In this document: positions 18,368 to 26,525 of the stretch, piece by piece | How the letters are laid out: each line of letters starts with the position of its first letter | Position numbering within the stretch: position 1 is the first letter of the stretch | Source: SIG480 sp045636865 | GTDB lineage: Bacteria; Bacillota; Clostridia; Oscillospirales; JAAYXM01 | Assembly (NCBI GenBank): GCA_045636865.1 | Contig: JAZTYJ010000014.1 | Coordinates: 1 to 49,239 of the forward strand | DNA: 49,239 nt | Direction of reading: 5' to 3' | Notes under the pieces: generated by a model | What the model saw: only the letters and a program-made list of their open reading frames with translations | Told to the model about the DNA's origin: nothing | Databases searched by the model: none | Translations under genes and position numbers: made by a program

Positions 18368-18679
18368 TTACTTGCCGCCAAGACGTGCGTTTTCGCGGCG
18401 GAGCTCTGCAATTTCAGACTTCATTCTGCTTGCATCCTCAAGATAGTCGCGAAGCTGTGTGCGAAGGTTTTCTGCAGTTTCAAGAGCCTTGTAATACTCG
18501 TCTGAAATGTTGATTGCAGAGAGAATTGCAGCCTCAACAATTGAAACGCTGCCTGCCTTTAATACCTCGCCCATACGTGTGTCGACGTGTGCAGCAACGC
18601 GGCGTGTGTACTCTTCATTTTCTCCGCTGAGAAGGCGAAGCTCTACTCCTGCGATGTTTACGGAAATTGCGTTTTTCAT
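18368..18679 (-). CDS. zapA: Cell division protein ZapA
   Basis: The 103-residue protein has the ZapA globular N-terminus (VNIAGVELRLLSGENEEYTRRVAAHVD, residues 5-31 in parts) followed by a long C-terminal coiled coil from about residue 60 with heptads such as LRTQLRDYLEDA. ZapA bundles FtsZ filaments at midcell. It is the first gene of the leftward wall and division operon, with the U32 gene 1 base behind it, a pairing common in Clostridia. Confidence 0.88.
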   Translation of the reverse strand: MKNAISVNIAGVELRLLSGENEEYTRRVAAHVDTRMGEVLKAGSVSIVEAAILSAINISDEYYKALETAENLRTQLRDYLEDASRMKSEIAELRRENARLGGK

Positions 18680-18722
18680 ATCTCATTCCTCCATATTTAA
18701 AAAAACGATTTTATATGTAATA

Positions 18723-18751
18723 ATTATATCATATTCTCTTCCGTATTTAAA
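18723..18751 (-). promoter_or_regulatory. Promoter of the zapA operon
   Basis: On the minus strand TTTAAA (18746-18751) and TATAAT (18723-18728) are separated by 17 bases, about 45 bases before the zapA start. Confidence 0.6.
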
Positions 18752-18801
18752 CAGATTTTTTCCAAAGTTCACAATTTTTTATCCTTTTTTTCTTAAATTT
18801 A

Positions 18802-18847
18802 TTGACCTCGTTTTGTTTTGGGGATATAATTTAAACAGGTAACCTGT
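18802..18847 (+). promoter_or_regulatory. Promoter and candidate operator of the pseudo-ATPase/CYTH operon
   Basis: TTGACC (18802-18807) and TATAAT (18825-18830) have 17-base spacing. A perfect palindrome ACAGGT-A-ACCTGT occupies 18835-18847, over the expected transcription start, where a repressor dimer would block initiation. The regulator is not known. Confidence 0.65.
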
Positions 18848-18880
18848 ATATAAAATAAATTTTTTCTGGAGTTGATTTTT

Positions 18881-21109
18881 TTGTATCATAAATTAAGCAT
18901 AAAAGAAACTCTTAAATCCCTCGATGTAAACCCCGAAACAGGTCTTTCACAGCAGGAGGCATCCTTCCGCCTTTCGGGAAACGACAGCGAGGACGGAGTT
19001 TCGTTTTTTAAAATTGCGCTCTCGCGCATTACGAAGCCGAGCGTCTGGCTCCTTCTCGTTGCGGCGGCGCTCTCTCTTCTGTTTGACGGCTACATCTCTT
19101 CTCTTTTAATCGTCGCTTCGATGCTTATAAACGTCGTCTTCTCATCCGAGGTGCGAAGACGCGCACTCCGCAAGATAAGCGGCTCGGTTACCCCGACCGT
19201 AACTCACGCGATTGTCCTTCGCAACAACTCAAAAATGCGCATTTCTTCCGATGATCTTGTCGTTGGCGATATCGTCTTCTTAAAGCCGGGACGCGTTGTC
19301 CCTGCCGACCTTCGCCTTATCTACACCGACGGGCTCGTCATAGACGAAACCGCGCTCACGGGACGGGCGGAATGCACAAAGGACGCGACGGACATCATCG
19401 CAGGCGATGTTGCACCCGAGCTTCGCGTAAACTGTGCTTTTGAGAGAACAACCGTCATCCGCGGTGAAGGTTGCGGTGTTGTTATCTCGACGGGTATGTC
19501 GACCGAGATAAGCCGCCTTGCAAAGCCGCTTGACGCACCGGAAAAGGATACGTCTCCCCTTCTTTCAACGGTGAGCCGCACGTCAAAAAGAATTTCACTT
19601 TTTGCATCTCTCTTCTGCGTTCTTCTCCTTATAATAAATCTCCTCTTCGGAGAAAAGCTTCTCCCGACACTTGCAGGATGTATTGCGCTTGCGGTTGCGG
19701 TTATTCCGGAGGGTGCCGCACTCGCCGCGCTGTCTGCACTCTCAAAGGGTGCACGCCGCCTTACAAAACAGGGCTTTGCGCTCCGCGAGATTTCTGCACT
19801 TGAAAGACTCGGAAGCACCTCTGTTTATGTGACCGAGCTTCCGACGCTCGGCGTCGCAATGACTTATACAAACGGTCGCGTCAAGGCTCCGCACGAGGAG
19901 GACACCGTTCCGTTTATCGACGGTTTTCTTCTCTGTGAGTTTGATAACCCCTCGCTTTCGGCATTCGCCTCGCACCGTTGCGATGCCGCCGAGGTGCGCG
20001 CGCTCTTCCCGAAGATAGGCGAGCTCACCGCAGAGGTTACGACAACTCTCCACAGCGCAGGAAAGACAACTGTTTCCTACACTGCTGGCAACGCAAAGGA
20101 AATCCTTTCGCGTTCAACACGAATCTGGGAGTTCGGAAAAATCCGCACACTCACAGACGGCGACCGCGATGAGATTTCGGCCTGCATCGAGTCGTTTGAA
20201 AAGGGCGGTCTTTCGGCGTATGCGCTCGGTATGCGCTCGGGCGACGATGTCCCCTGTGATACGGAGCTTGTCTTTGTCGGAATTGCCGCAACGTGTGCAC
20301 GGAGCGATGAATCCGCGCTTGCCGATGTCTCTTCGCTTAAAAACGTTTCGGTTTCCGTCTTCATTCTCACGTCGGAGGATGCAAACCGCGCGCGTCTCGG
20401 CGCAGATGCGCTTAAGATTTCACACGAAGATCTCGTCTGCGGACGCGATATTGACAAGATGTCCGACTCTGACCTCCGCGATACATTAAAGACCTGCCGC
20501 GTTTTTGCAGGACTTTCTCCGAAGCACAAGATAAGAATTGTTCGCACACTCTCCTCAATGGGCAAAACCGTCTGCGCAGAAGGAAGAACGCTTTCCGATT
20601 CCGCACTTCTGGAAGCGGCGGATGTTTCGCTCTGTGATCTGAGGGCAGAGGATGCGATAAAGAGTGTCTCGGACGTTATTTTCAACAAAACTCCCGCTGA
20701 CCGCGCGATTGTTACGGGAAATATCGCCCGCGAAAACATCTCGCGCTCGGTGAGCTATCTCTGCGCAACAAACCTCGCTGAATTTTTGTGCGTTGCACTT
20801 TCCGTCGTATGCGGCTTCGGTTTCCCCCTCTCCCCCGCTATGATTCTTCTCATAAACCTCATAACCGACTTCTTCCCCGCAACGCTTCTTGCAAACGGAA
20901 AACGTGTGCGCCGCCACATCTCGCTTTCACTTCTCTTTATAATCGGCGCAGGTATCGGCATTATTTCTGCGGCGGCTTTTGCGATTCTTGCAAATATAGC
21001 AAGCCTTGCGCCGTATGCAGAGCTCATCACGGCAGGATTTTTGGTCGTTGCAGAGCTTATAATCCTTTTGCCTGCGCATCTCTTGGGAGGAAAGAAGAAT
21101 GTCAACTGA
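18881..21109 (+). CDS. P-type ATPase homologue lacking catalytic motifs (pseudo-ATPase)
   Basis: The 742-residue product is best started at TTG 18881, 9 bases after GGAG; TTG 18872 is too close. Its architecture is that of a P2 cation pump: N-terminal domain, membrane helices near 47-85, an actuator domain (VVGDIVFLKPGRVVPADLRL), helix M4 with the PEG motif (VIPEGAAL), a large cytoplasmic domain, and about four C-terminal helices. Every catalytic motif is changed: TGES reads TGRA; the phosphorylation motif DKTGTLT reads ELPTLGV; TGD reads TSED; GDGxND is lost (CAEGRTLSDSALL). The frame is intact over its whole length, so this looks like a retained non-pumping homologue. It overlaps the CYTH gene by 11 bases. 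Confidence 0.85.
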   Translation: MYHKLSIKETLKSLDVNPETGLSQQEASFRLSGNDSEDGVSFFKIALSRITKPSVWLLLVAAALSLLFDGYISSLLIVASMLINVVFSSEVRRRALRKISGSVTPTVTHAIVLRNNSKMRISSDDLVVGDIVFLKPGRVVPADLRLIYTDGLVIDETALTGRAECTKDATDIIAGDVAPELRVNCAFERTTVIRGEGCGVVISTGMSTEISRLAKPLDAPEKDTSPLLSTVSRTSKRISLFASLFCVLLLIINLLFGEKLLPTLAGCIALAVAVIPEGAALAALSALSKGARRLTKQGFALREISALERLGSTSVYVTELPTLGVAMTYTNGRVKAPHEEDTVPFIDGFLLCEFDNPSLSAFASHRCDAAEVRALFPKIGELTAEVTTTLHSAGKTTVSYTAGNAKEILSRSTRIWEFGKIRTLTDGDRDEISACIESFEKGGLSAYALGMRSGDDVPCDTELVFVGIAATCARSDESALADVSSLKNVSVSVFILTSEDANRARLGADALKISHEDLVCGRDIDKMSDSDLRDTLKTCRVFAGLSPKHKIRIVRTLSSMGKTVCAEGRTLSDSALLEAADVSLCDLRAEDAIKSVSDVIFNKTPADRAIVTGNIARENISRSVSYLCATNLAEFLCVALSVVCGFGFPLSPAMILLINLITDFFPATLLANGKRVRRHISLSLLFIIGAGIGIISAAAFAILANIASLAPYAELITAGFLVVAELIILLPAHLLGGKKNVN

Positions 21110-21695
21110 AATCGAGCTTAAATATATTCCAAATGGTGAATTTTCGAGTGATTTGCTCTTTTCTCTGCCCGAAATCGCGCCTTTTTGCAACGAAATTTCA
21201 AAATTTGAGATGAAGACCGAATACCTCGACACAGAGGATAACCTCGCGCAAAGCTCGGGAATCAGCCTGCGCAGACGGCTCGAAAACGGAAAAAGCTTTA
21301 TGTATGCAAAGTGCAACGTCGCAAGAAGCGGTGAGTTTTCAATCCGCGGCGAGTGGAGAGTTGAGAGTGATGATATCTTTGCCGCCGCGAAGCTTCTTGC
21401 AGAATCTGGCGCGCCGACATCCTCTCTCGTCGGTCTTCCGCTTTGCACCGTTGCAAGCGTTTCGTTTACGCGTTTTGAGGCAAAGGTGTCGCTTCCGTCG
21501 GGGCTTTCGTTTATGCTCTCGTTTGATGAAGGCGTCTTTTGCGAAAAAGTTCCGTTTTCCGAAATTGAGCTTGAGCTTATCGAAGGCGAGGAGGATGAGC
21601 TTCTCCGCTTCGGACGCGACCTTGCGGTGAAATATTCGCTTTCTCCCGAATATAAGTCAAAGCATGCGCGTGCAAGACTCTTTTCAAAGATTTAA
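21099..21695 (+). CDS. CYTH-domain (triphosphate tunnel) protein
   Basis: The 198-residue protein has the family's N-terminal ExExK motif (EIELK, residues 4-8), YLDTEDN and LRRRLENG basic strand residues, and the C-terminal acidic strand EIELELIEGEEDEL followed by YKSKHARA. CYTH enzymes bind triphosphates such as inorganic triphosphate, thiamine triphosphate or ATP in a beta tunnel. The tunnel residues appear present. The ATG lies within the end of the pseudo-ATPase gene, so translation is coupled. Substrate is unknown. Confidence 0.85.
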   Translation: MSTEIELKYIPNGEFSSDLLFSLPEIAPFCNEISKFEMKTEYLDTEDNLAQSSGISLRRRLENGKSFMYAKCNVARSGEFSIRGEWRVESDDIFAAAKLLAESGAPTSSLVGLPLCTVASVSFTRFEAKVSLPSGLSFMLSFDEGVFCEKVPFSEIELELIEGEEDELLRFGRDLAVKYSLSPEYKSKHARARLFSKI

Positions 21696-21713
21696 TAAAT
21701 TTGTAAAAACTCA

Positions 21714-21742
21714 TTGACAAATTCCGACAATTACAATATAAT
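21714..21742 (+). promoter_or_regulatory. Promoter of the uracil permease gene
   Basis: A consensus TTGACA (21714-21719) and TATAAT (21737-21742) are separated by 17 bases. Transcription would start near 21749, just before the PyrR-type leader. Confidence 0.9.
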
Positions 21743-21757
21743 AACAAACAGTGAACG

Positions 21758-21847
21758 ACCTTTAAAAACGGTACCGCGATGCCGACAAGGTAGCAGTTTC
21801 AACGTCTCAGAGTGCGCCTTGCCGACAATTCGGCAGGGCGTTTTTTT
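21758..21847 (+). promoter_or_regulatory. PyrR-type transcription attenuator
   Basis: The leader holds a PyrR-style binding loop: lower stem ACCTT/AAGGT (21758-21762 with 21787-21791), a purine-rich internal bulge, upper stem CGGTA/TGCCG, and hexaloop CCGCGA (21774-21779), matching the known CNGNGA hexaloop. An antiterminator can form from AAGG-GCA (from 21787) and TGC-CCTT (21813-21820). It competes with an intrinsic terminator whose stem arms are 21815-21825 and 21830-21840, followed by seven T. PyrR with UMP would hold the first loop and permit termination, lowering permease expression when pyrimidines are plentiful. pyrR is not in the window. Confidence 0.8.
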
Positions 21848-21878
21848 CGGTCAAAAAACAAAAAAGGGGTAAAGTATT

Positions 21879-23243
21879 ATGAAAATGATTTTTGACGTCG
21901 AGTCAAAGCCAAAGTTTGGCCAGCTTATCGTATTTGCTATTCAGCAGATGCTCGCTATCATGGCTGCAACAATCGCTGTTCCGATGATCGTCGGCAACGG
22001 CATGTCTACCGCCGCCGCTATGTTCGGCGCAGGTATCGGCACTCTCGTTTACCAGCTCTTCACAAAGTTCAAGAGCCCTGTTTTCCTCGGCTCATCATTC
22101 GCATTCCTCGGTTCAATGTTTGCAGCTTTTGCCGGCGCAACCTCACTTGCTCTCGGATACCTCGGTATCATCATCGGAGCGGTTATGGCAGGTCTTGTCT
22201 ATGTTATCATTGCGCTCGTTGTTAAGTTTGTCGGTGTTGGCTGGATCAACAAGCTCATGCCGCCGGTTGTTATCGGACCGACAGTTGCTATCATCGGTCT
22301 CTCACTTGCAGGCAATGCAGTAGGCGACCTCGTTAAGGGCGACATCGCTGTTGAAGGCGTTGCAGTTGCATCTCCCTACGTTGCTCTTATCTGCGGTCTC
22401 ATCACTCTTGCAGTTGTTATGCTCTGCTCAACATACGGCAAGAAGATGGCTCGTCTCATTCCCTTCATCATCGGTATCGTTGCAGGTTATGCAGCAGCTG
22501 CAATCTTTACGGTTATCGGCAATGCATACGGCATCGATTCTCTCAAAATAATCGACTTCTCAGTCTTCACAAACTATATGTTCTCAGACGGCGGCGTTTC
22601 TCTCAAAACATTCTTAAGTGTTCCGAGCCTCACATTTATCACAGCAAAAGACGGCTTTGCAGAGCTTAATGCACAGTATATAGCAACTCTCTTCGTTGCA
22701 TATGTTCCGGTTGCATTCGTCGTTTTCGCTGAGCACGTTGCAGACCACAAGAACCTCTCATCAATCATCGAGCGCGACCTCCTCGCAGAGCCGGGTCTCC
22801 ACAGAACTCTCCTCGGCGACGGTATCGGTTCTATGGCAGGTGCATTTTTCGGCGGATGCCCGAATACAACATACGGCGAGAGTGTCGGCTGCGTTGCTAT
22901 CACAAAAAACGCATCTGTAAGAACTATCACTGCAGCGGCTATCGGATGCCTCATTCTTGCATTTATTACTCCGCTTGTTGCATTTGTTGACTCCATTCCG
23001 GCTTGCGTAATGGGCGGTGTCTGCATCTCACTTTATGGCTTTATCGCAGTTTCAGGTCTTAAGATGCTCCAGCAGGTTGACCTTAATAAGAACCGCAACC
23101 TCTTCACAGCATCAGTTATCCTCATCGCAGGCATCGGCGGTCTTTCAATCAGCTTTGGCGCTGTTACACTCACATCTATCGCAACAGCTCTTATCCTCGG
23201 CATTCTCACAAATACAATGCTCAGCAAGGAAAAGAACGACTAA
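21879..23243 (+). CDS. uraA: Uracil permease, NCS2 family
   Basis: The 454-residue protein is a nucleobase-cation symporter with about 14 hydrophobic segments. Family motifs include QQMLAIMAATIAVP in helix 1, FLGSSFAFLG in helix 3, the conserved Glu in FAEHVADHKN, and GGCPNTTYGESVG, which forms the substrate site. AAAGGGG precedes ATG 21879. The PyrR-type attenuator immediately upstream points to uracil rather than xanthine. Codon use is biased to GCA, ACA and GTT, suggesting good expression. Confidence 0.93.
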   Translation: MKMIFDVESKPKFGQLIVFAIQQMLAIMAATIAVPMIVGNGMSTAAAMFGAGIGTLVYQLFTKFKSPVFLGSSFAFLGSMFAAFAGATSLALGYLGIIIGAVMAGLVYVIIALVVKFVGVGWINKLMPPVVIGPTVAIIGLSLAGNAVGDLVKGDIAVEGVAVASPYVALICGLITLAVVMLCSTYGKKMARLIPFIIGIVAGYAAAAIFTVIGNAYGIDSLKIIDFSVFTNYMFSDGGVSLKTFLSVPSLTFITAKDGFAELNAQYIATLFVAYVPVAFVVFAEHVADHKNLSSIIERDLLAEPGLHRTLLGDGIGSMAGAFFGGCPNTTYGESVGCVAITKNASVRTITAAAIGCLILAFITPLVAFVDSIPACVMGGVCISLYGFIAVSGLKMLQQVDLNKNRNLFTASVILIAGIGGLSISFGAVTLTSIATALILGILTNTMLSKEKND

Positions 23244-23255
23244 TAAAAACAATTT

Positions 23256-23288
23256 AAAAAGGTGCATCCAAAAGGATGCACCTTTTTT
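23256..23288. terminator. Bidirectional terminator
   Basis: AAAAAGGTGCATCC (23256-23269) pairs with GGATGCACCTTTTT (23274-23287) around a four-base loop. It serves uraA and, on the other strand, the GNAT gene. Confidence 0.92.
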
Positions 23289-23291
23289 ATT

Positions 23292-23756
23292 TTATAAAAT
23301 TTCTTCCATGCACGTTTTTTGCGGGCGGAGACCGAGCTTTTCATAAAATTTCTCTGCGCCGTCGTTTCCGCGCCAGACGTTCAAGGTCACGTTATGGCAA
23401 CCGAGCTCTCCGGCAAGATCGCGTGCGGCTTCGTAAAGAGCGCGTCCGATTCCGCCGCCGCGGATGTTTTCGTCTACGCACAAATCGTCAATGTAGAGCG
23501 TTTTTATGTCGGTGAGGACATTGTCACCCCTATGCTCCTGAAGGATGCAGAAGCAGTAACCCAAAACCTCATCTTCTTCGTTGACCGAGACGAGAATCGG
23601 GCGGTTTTCATCGCGGAGGATTTCACGAAGCTCACCTTCGTTATACTTTGTCCCGACATTGAAAATATCAGGTCTTGCCCTGTGGTGCACAAGGCACACC
23701 TGCAGGAGCAGATCAAGAATCTTTGCTATGTCCTTTTCTTTTGCAAAGCGTATCAT
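23292..23756 (-). CDS. GNAT-family N-acetyltransferase
   Basis: The 154-residue protein has the GNAT fold: central strand IDDLCVDENIRGGGIGRALYE, with the acetyl-CoA pyrophosphate loop RGGGIG, followed by GCHNVTLNVW and FYEKLGLRP, the usual motif B. The acceptor substrate is unknown. It is the last gene of a four-gene leftward cluster with DUF896, ygjV and a HAD hydrolase. Confidence 0.85.
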   Translation of the reverse strand: MIRFAKEKDIAKILDLLLQVCLVHHRARPDIFNVGTKYNEGELREILRDENRPILVSVNEEDEVLGYCFCILQEHRGDNVLTDIKTLYIDDLCVDENIRGGGIGRALYEAARDLAGELGCHNVTLNVWRGNDGAEKFYEKLGLRPQKTCMEEIL

Positions 23757-23783
23757 TTTTCTTTCTCCTCAAAATCCTGCCTG

Positions 23784-24005
23784 TTAAGACGGCAGATTGT
23801 TTTTCTTCTTTTCAACTTTTTTCTTGTTTCCGTGCTCGTCCACTATATAGACATTACTCAAAGTGTTTTCCATTCCCTGACGGAATTTCCGGATGTATTC
23901 CTGCCGAAGTGCTGCCTGCTCTGCCTTCTCTGCTTCATTAAGCCCTTCTTCTCTCGACTTTTTTGCAAGCTCGTTGATTCTTTTTATAAGCTTATCCATT
24001 TCCAT
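23784..24005 (-). CDS. DUF896 (YnzC-like) small cytoplasmic protein
   Basis: The 73-residue protein matches the DUF896 pattern: INELAKKSREEGLNEAEKAEQ, then LRQEYIRKFRQ, a two-helix hairpin, followed by a basic tail. GGAGG lies 8 bases before the start (MEMDKLIKR). Related small proteins of Bacillus are linked to stress; no enzymatic function is known. It lies 27 bases upstream of the GNAT gene. Confidence 0.85.
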   Translation of the reverse strand: MEMDKLIKRINELAKKSREEGLNEAEKAEQAALRQEYIRKFRQGMENTLSNVYIVDEHGNKKKVEKKKNNLPS

Positions 24006-24020
24006 GTTATAATCCTCCGT

Positions 24021-24551
24021 TTAATTTTGTTTCTGTATATCCGCTTTTTTTCTTATGTCGTATCTGTAAATCGCGATGATAATTGAAATAAATGCAAGAA
24101 GGTCGCTGATCGCCGCCTCAAAATTTCCGACGATGCAGTTATAAGCTATCCAGAAAAAGCACGACGGCACGGTAATAAATCGCAAAAGGCGTTCATTTTT
24201 CATTCCGTAGGAAACGGTTGTCAGAATCTTCGGTATGAGCGCAAGAAGCGATATCCACCCTGCCCACGAGTAAATCCCGAAGGATAGAACCAGGCCTGAA
24301 AAAATCAGAATTATCGGCAGAGTTGAGATCTTTTTGTCGACAAATTTATAAAAAAGAAAGTTTCGGAACGCGGAAATAAGATCCATCCACGCGCCTGTAT
24401 ACGCCGCAGGTCCGATAAGGAAATACTGTATCGAAAAAGATATGCTCGCCGCCATTTTTAAAAGCACTATATGCTTGTGTTTTTTAAACTGAAACGGTAT
24501 TATACTGAAAATAAGACCAAAAATTCCGAAAATTCTTATCAGTATCTGCAT
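24021..24551 (-). CDS. YgjV-family membrane protein
   Basis: The 176-residue protein has about six hydrophobic helices, and the pattern FQFKKHKHIVLLKMAAS followed by AYTGAWMDLISAFRN is typical of the YgjV inner membrane family. Function is unknown. It lies 27 bases after the HAD gene and 15 before the DUF896 gene. The C-terminus is a short basic cytoplasmic tail. Confidence 0.75.
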   Translation of the reverse strand: MQILIRIFGIFGLIFSIIPFQFKKHKHIVLLKMAASISFSIQYFLIGPAAYTGAWMDLISAFRNFLFYKFVDKKISTLPIILIFSGLVLSFGIYSWAGWISLLALIPKILTTVSYGMKNERLLRFITVPSCFFWIAYNCIVGNFEAAISDLLAFISIIIAIYRYDIRKKADIQKQN

Positions 24552-24578
24552 ACTTTCCTCCCGCGGATTTTCGCTTAA

Positions 24579-25217
24579 TTATACAAGCTCCGAAAAATTA
24601 TAAATATAGTGGTCTGCTATCCCTTTTATTTCGTCAACATATTCTGCCGAAGATTCGTCATAAACTCCGCAGACTTTCATCCCCGCTTCTTTTGCCGTTT
24701 TGTCTGCATTGTAATTATCATCCAGAAACAAAATCTCTTCCGTCTTCTTTCCGAGCCTTTCTGCAGCTTCTATGTATATCCCAGGGTCTGCTTTCGTTTT
24801 CCCGAAGTCCTCGCAGGACCACACGTTTTCAAACAAATCGTATATCCCAAGCCGCTTAAGACACACATCTAAAACAAGATGCGGGCTTGCGGTGAGGATA
24901 TTGAGGCTTGCGCCCGACTGTCTGAGCTTTTCGAGAGTTGGAATAACGCTTTCTTTTGCCTGAATGTTGTTTTCATATTCGAAATACGCATACTTGTTCA
25001 TAAGATTGACAAGCGCGTCTTCGCTCATGGAAATTCCAAGCTCTTTAAAATATTTCGCCGTGCCGCCATAGCCGAGCGGTGTAATTATTTTCACTATGTC
25101 CTTGTCGTATCTGATGTTGTTTTCATCAAGAATTCTGAGCATGACAGAAACGAAAGAAGGCATGGAATTTACAAGCGTTCCATCAAAATCAAACAAATAT
25201 GTTTTGTATTTTTTCAT
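24579..25217 (-). CDS. HAD-family hydrolase (phosphoglycolate phosphatase-like)
   Basis: The 212-residue protein has the HAD motifs in order: motif I DFDGTLVNS (residues 10-18), motif II LTAS, the motif III Lys in KTKADP, and motif IV FLDDNYNA. It belongs to the subfamily with a helical cap between motifs I and II. Likely activity is dephosphorylation of a small metabolite. It is the first gene of the leftward four-gene cluster. Confidence 0.88.
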   Translation of the reverse strand: MKKYKTYLFDFDGTLVNSMPSFVSVMLRILDENNIRYDKDIVKIITPLGYGGTAKYFKELGISMSEDALVNLMNKYAYFEYENNIQAKESVIPTLEKLRQSGASLNILTASPHLVLDVCLKRLGIYDLFENVWSCEDFGKTKADPGIYIEAAERLGKKTEEILFLDDNYNADKTAKEAGMKVCGVYDESSAEYVDEIKGIADHYIYNFSELV

Positions 25218-25330
25218 ACTTTGGCTCCTCGTTTAAATACGTATAGTATTATTTATATATTGTTATACGTTTCAAAATCAAAAATAACGTCAACAACACC
25301 GTTTTTCTAAAATAAACTTCTGCAAAAACG

Positions 25331-25355
25331 CCCCGACGGAAATTCTCCGTCGGGG
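25331..25355 (-). terminator. Terminator of the hrcA-grpE-dnaK-dnaJ operon
   Basis: CCCCGACGGA (25331-25340) pairs with TCCGTCGGGG (25346-25355). On the minus strand it is followed by CGTTTTTG, 6 bases past the dnaJ stop. Confidence 0.85.
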
Positions 25356-25361
25356 ATGCTT

Positions 25362-26504
25362 TTATTTTTTCTTGAGTTTTTCAAAAAAGCTCTTGCGCTC
25401 GGTATATGATTCGTCTCCGACTGCTTTTGCAAATTCCTGCAAAAGCTCTTTCTGTTTTTTGCTTAAGTTTTTCGGAACTTCAATATTCACGCGGACGAGC
25501 TGGTCGCCGCGGCGCGATGAGTTGAGCACCGGCACACCCTTTCCGCGAAGACGAAAGACAGTTCCCGTCTGCGTGCCTTCGGGGATAGTATACTTAACCT
25601 TGCCGTCGAGCGTCGGAACTTCGATCTCGGCACCGAGCACCGCCTGTGCATACGTTATCGGCACTTCACAATGGATGTTTATACCGTCGCGGATGAGGAT
25701 GTGGTGCGGTCTGACCGAAACGGAGATGAGGACATCGCCCGACGGTCCGCCGTTTGTTCCTGCGTTTCCTTCACCGCGGAGAGAGATTGTCTGCCCGTCG
25801 TCAATACCTGCCGGAACATTGACCGAGAGCTTCTTCGAAACCCTTTCCTTGCCTGTTCCCGAGCACTTTGAACACGGAGTTTTTATAATCTTTCCCGTTC
25901 CGTGGCACGTCGGACACACTCCCTGCTGCGAAATCACGCCGAGCGGCGTGCGGCGGGTTGTTTTAACCGTGCCCGTACCGTGGCAGGCGGCGCAGGTTTC
26001 AGCCGAAGTTCCGGGTTCTGCACCGTTGCCTCCGCACTTTGAGCATTTTTCGTTTTTCGTAATATTGATTTCCTTTGTGCAGCCAAATGCCGCCTCTTCA
26101 AAGGAAAGAATGAGGTTTACGCGAAGGCTCTCTCCGCGTTGCGGTGCGTTGCGACGCGTCTGACCGCCGCCGCCGAATCCTCCGCCGAAGAATGAACCGA
26201 AGATGTCACCGATGTCAAAGTCCTCAAATCCGAAGCCTCCGCCATAGCCGCCATAACCGCCGGCTCCGAAATTCGGGTCAACTCCCGCGTGGCCGAACTG
26301 GTCATACTTCTGACGTTTTTCCGCATTTGAGAGAACTTCATACGCTTCACTTACCTCTTTGAACTTCTCCTCTGCCTCTTTGTTATCTTTGTTGAAGTCG
26401 GGATGATACTTCTTTGCAAGCTTGCGGTATGCAGACTTAAGCTCTGCATCCGTCGCGGTTTTTGCGACACCCAGCACCTCATAATAATCTCTTTTTTCCG
26501 CCAT
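25362..26504 (-). CDS. dnaJ: Chaperone protein DnaJ
   Basis: The 380-residue co-chaperone starts at MAEKRDYYEVLGV behind GGGAGG; an upstream in-frame extension is not supported. The J domain (5-70) has the essential HPD in YHPDF. A Gly/Phe-rich region follows (about 75-125). The zinc region carries four CxxCxGxG-type repeats (CSKCGGNG, CAACHGTG, CPTCHGTG, CSKCSGTG). The C-terminal substrate-binding domains complete the type I DnaJ. It stimulates DnaK ATP hydrolysis. It is the last gene of the heat-shock operon. Confidence 0.96.
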   Translation of the reverse strand: MAEKRDYYEVLGVAKTATDAELKSAYRKLAKKYHPDFNKDNKEAEEKFKEVSEAYEVLSNAEKRQKYDQFGHAGVDPNFGAGGYGGYGGGFGFEDFDIGDIFGSFFGGGFGGGGQTRRNAPQRGESLRVNLILSFEEAAFGCTKEINITKNEKCSKCGGNGAEPGTSAETCAACHGTGTVKTTRRTPLGVISQQGVCPTCHGTGKIIKTPCSKCSGTGKERVSKKLSVNVPAGIDDGQTISLRGEGNAGTNGGPSGDVLISVSVRPHHILIRDGINIHCEVPITYAQAVLGAEIEVPTLDGKVKYTIPEGTQTGTVFRLRGKGVPVLNSSRRGDQLVRVNIEVPKNLSKKQKELLQEFAKAVGDESYTERKSFFEKLKKK

Positions 26505-26525
26505 AATATTTCCTCCCGGAAAATT

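Noticed and set aside
19801..19860. Frameshift as the cause of the missing DKTGT motif
   Set aside because: The flanking conserved sequence (LERLGSTSVYV before, and the nucleotide domain after) stays in one frame, and three other motifs are lost in distant places.
21743..21850. Purine (guanine/adenine) riboswitch upstream of the permease
   Set aside because: The conserved three-way-junction loops are absent; a PyrR-type hexaloop fits better.
23319..24086. 255-codon open frame opposite the GNAT and DUF896 genes
   Set aside because: It crosses two real genes and their spacer and has no recognisable domain.
25372..26163. 263-codon open frame opposite dnaJ
   Set aside because: It is a shadow of dnaJ caused by codon bias; the dnaJ frame has all domains.
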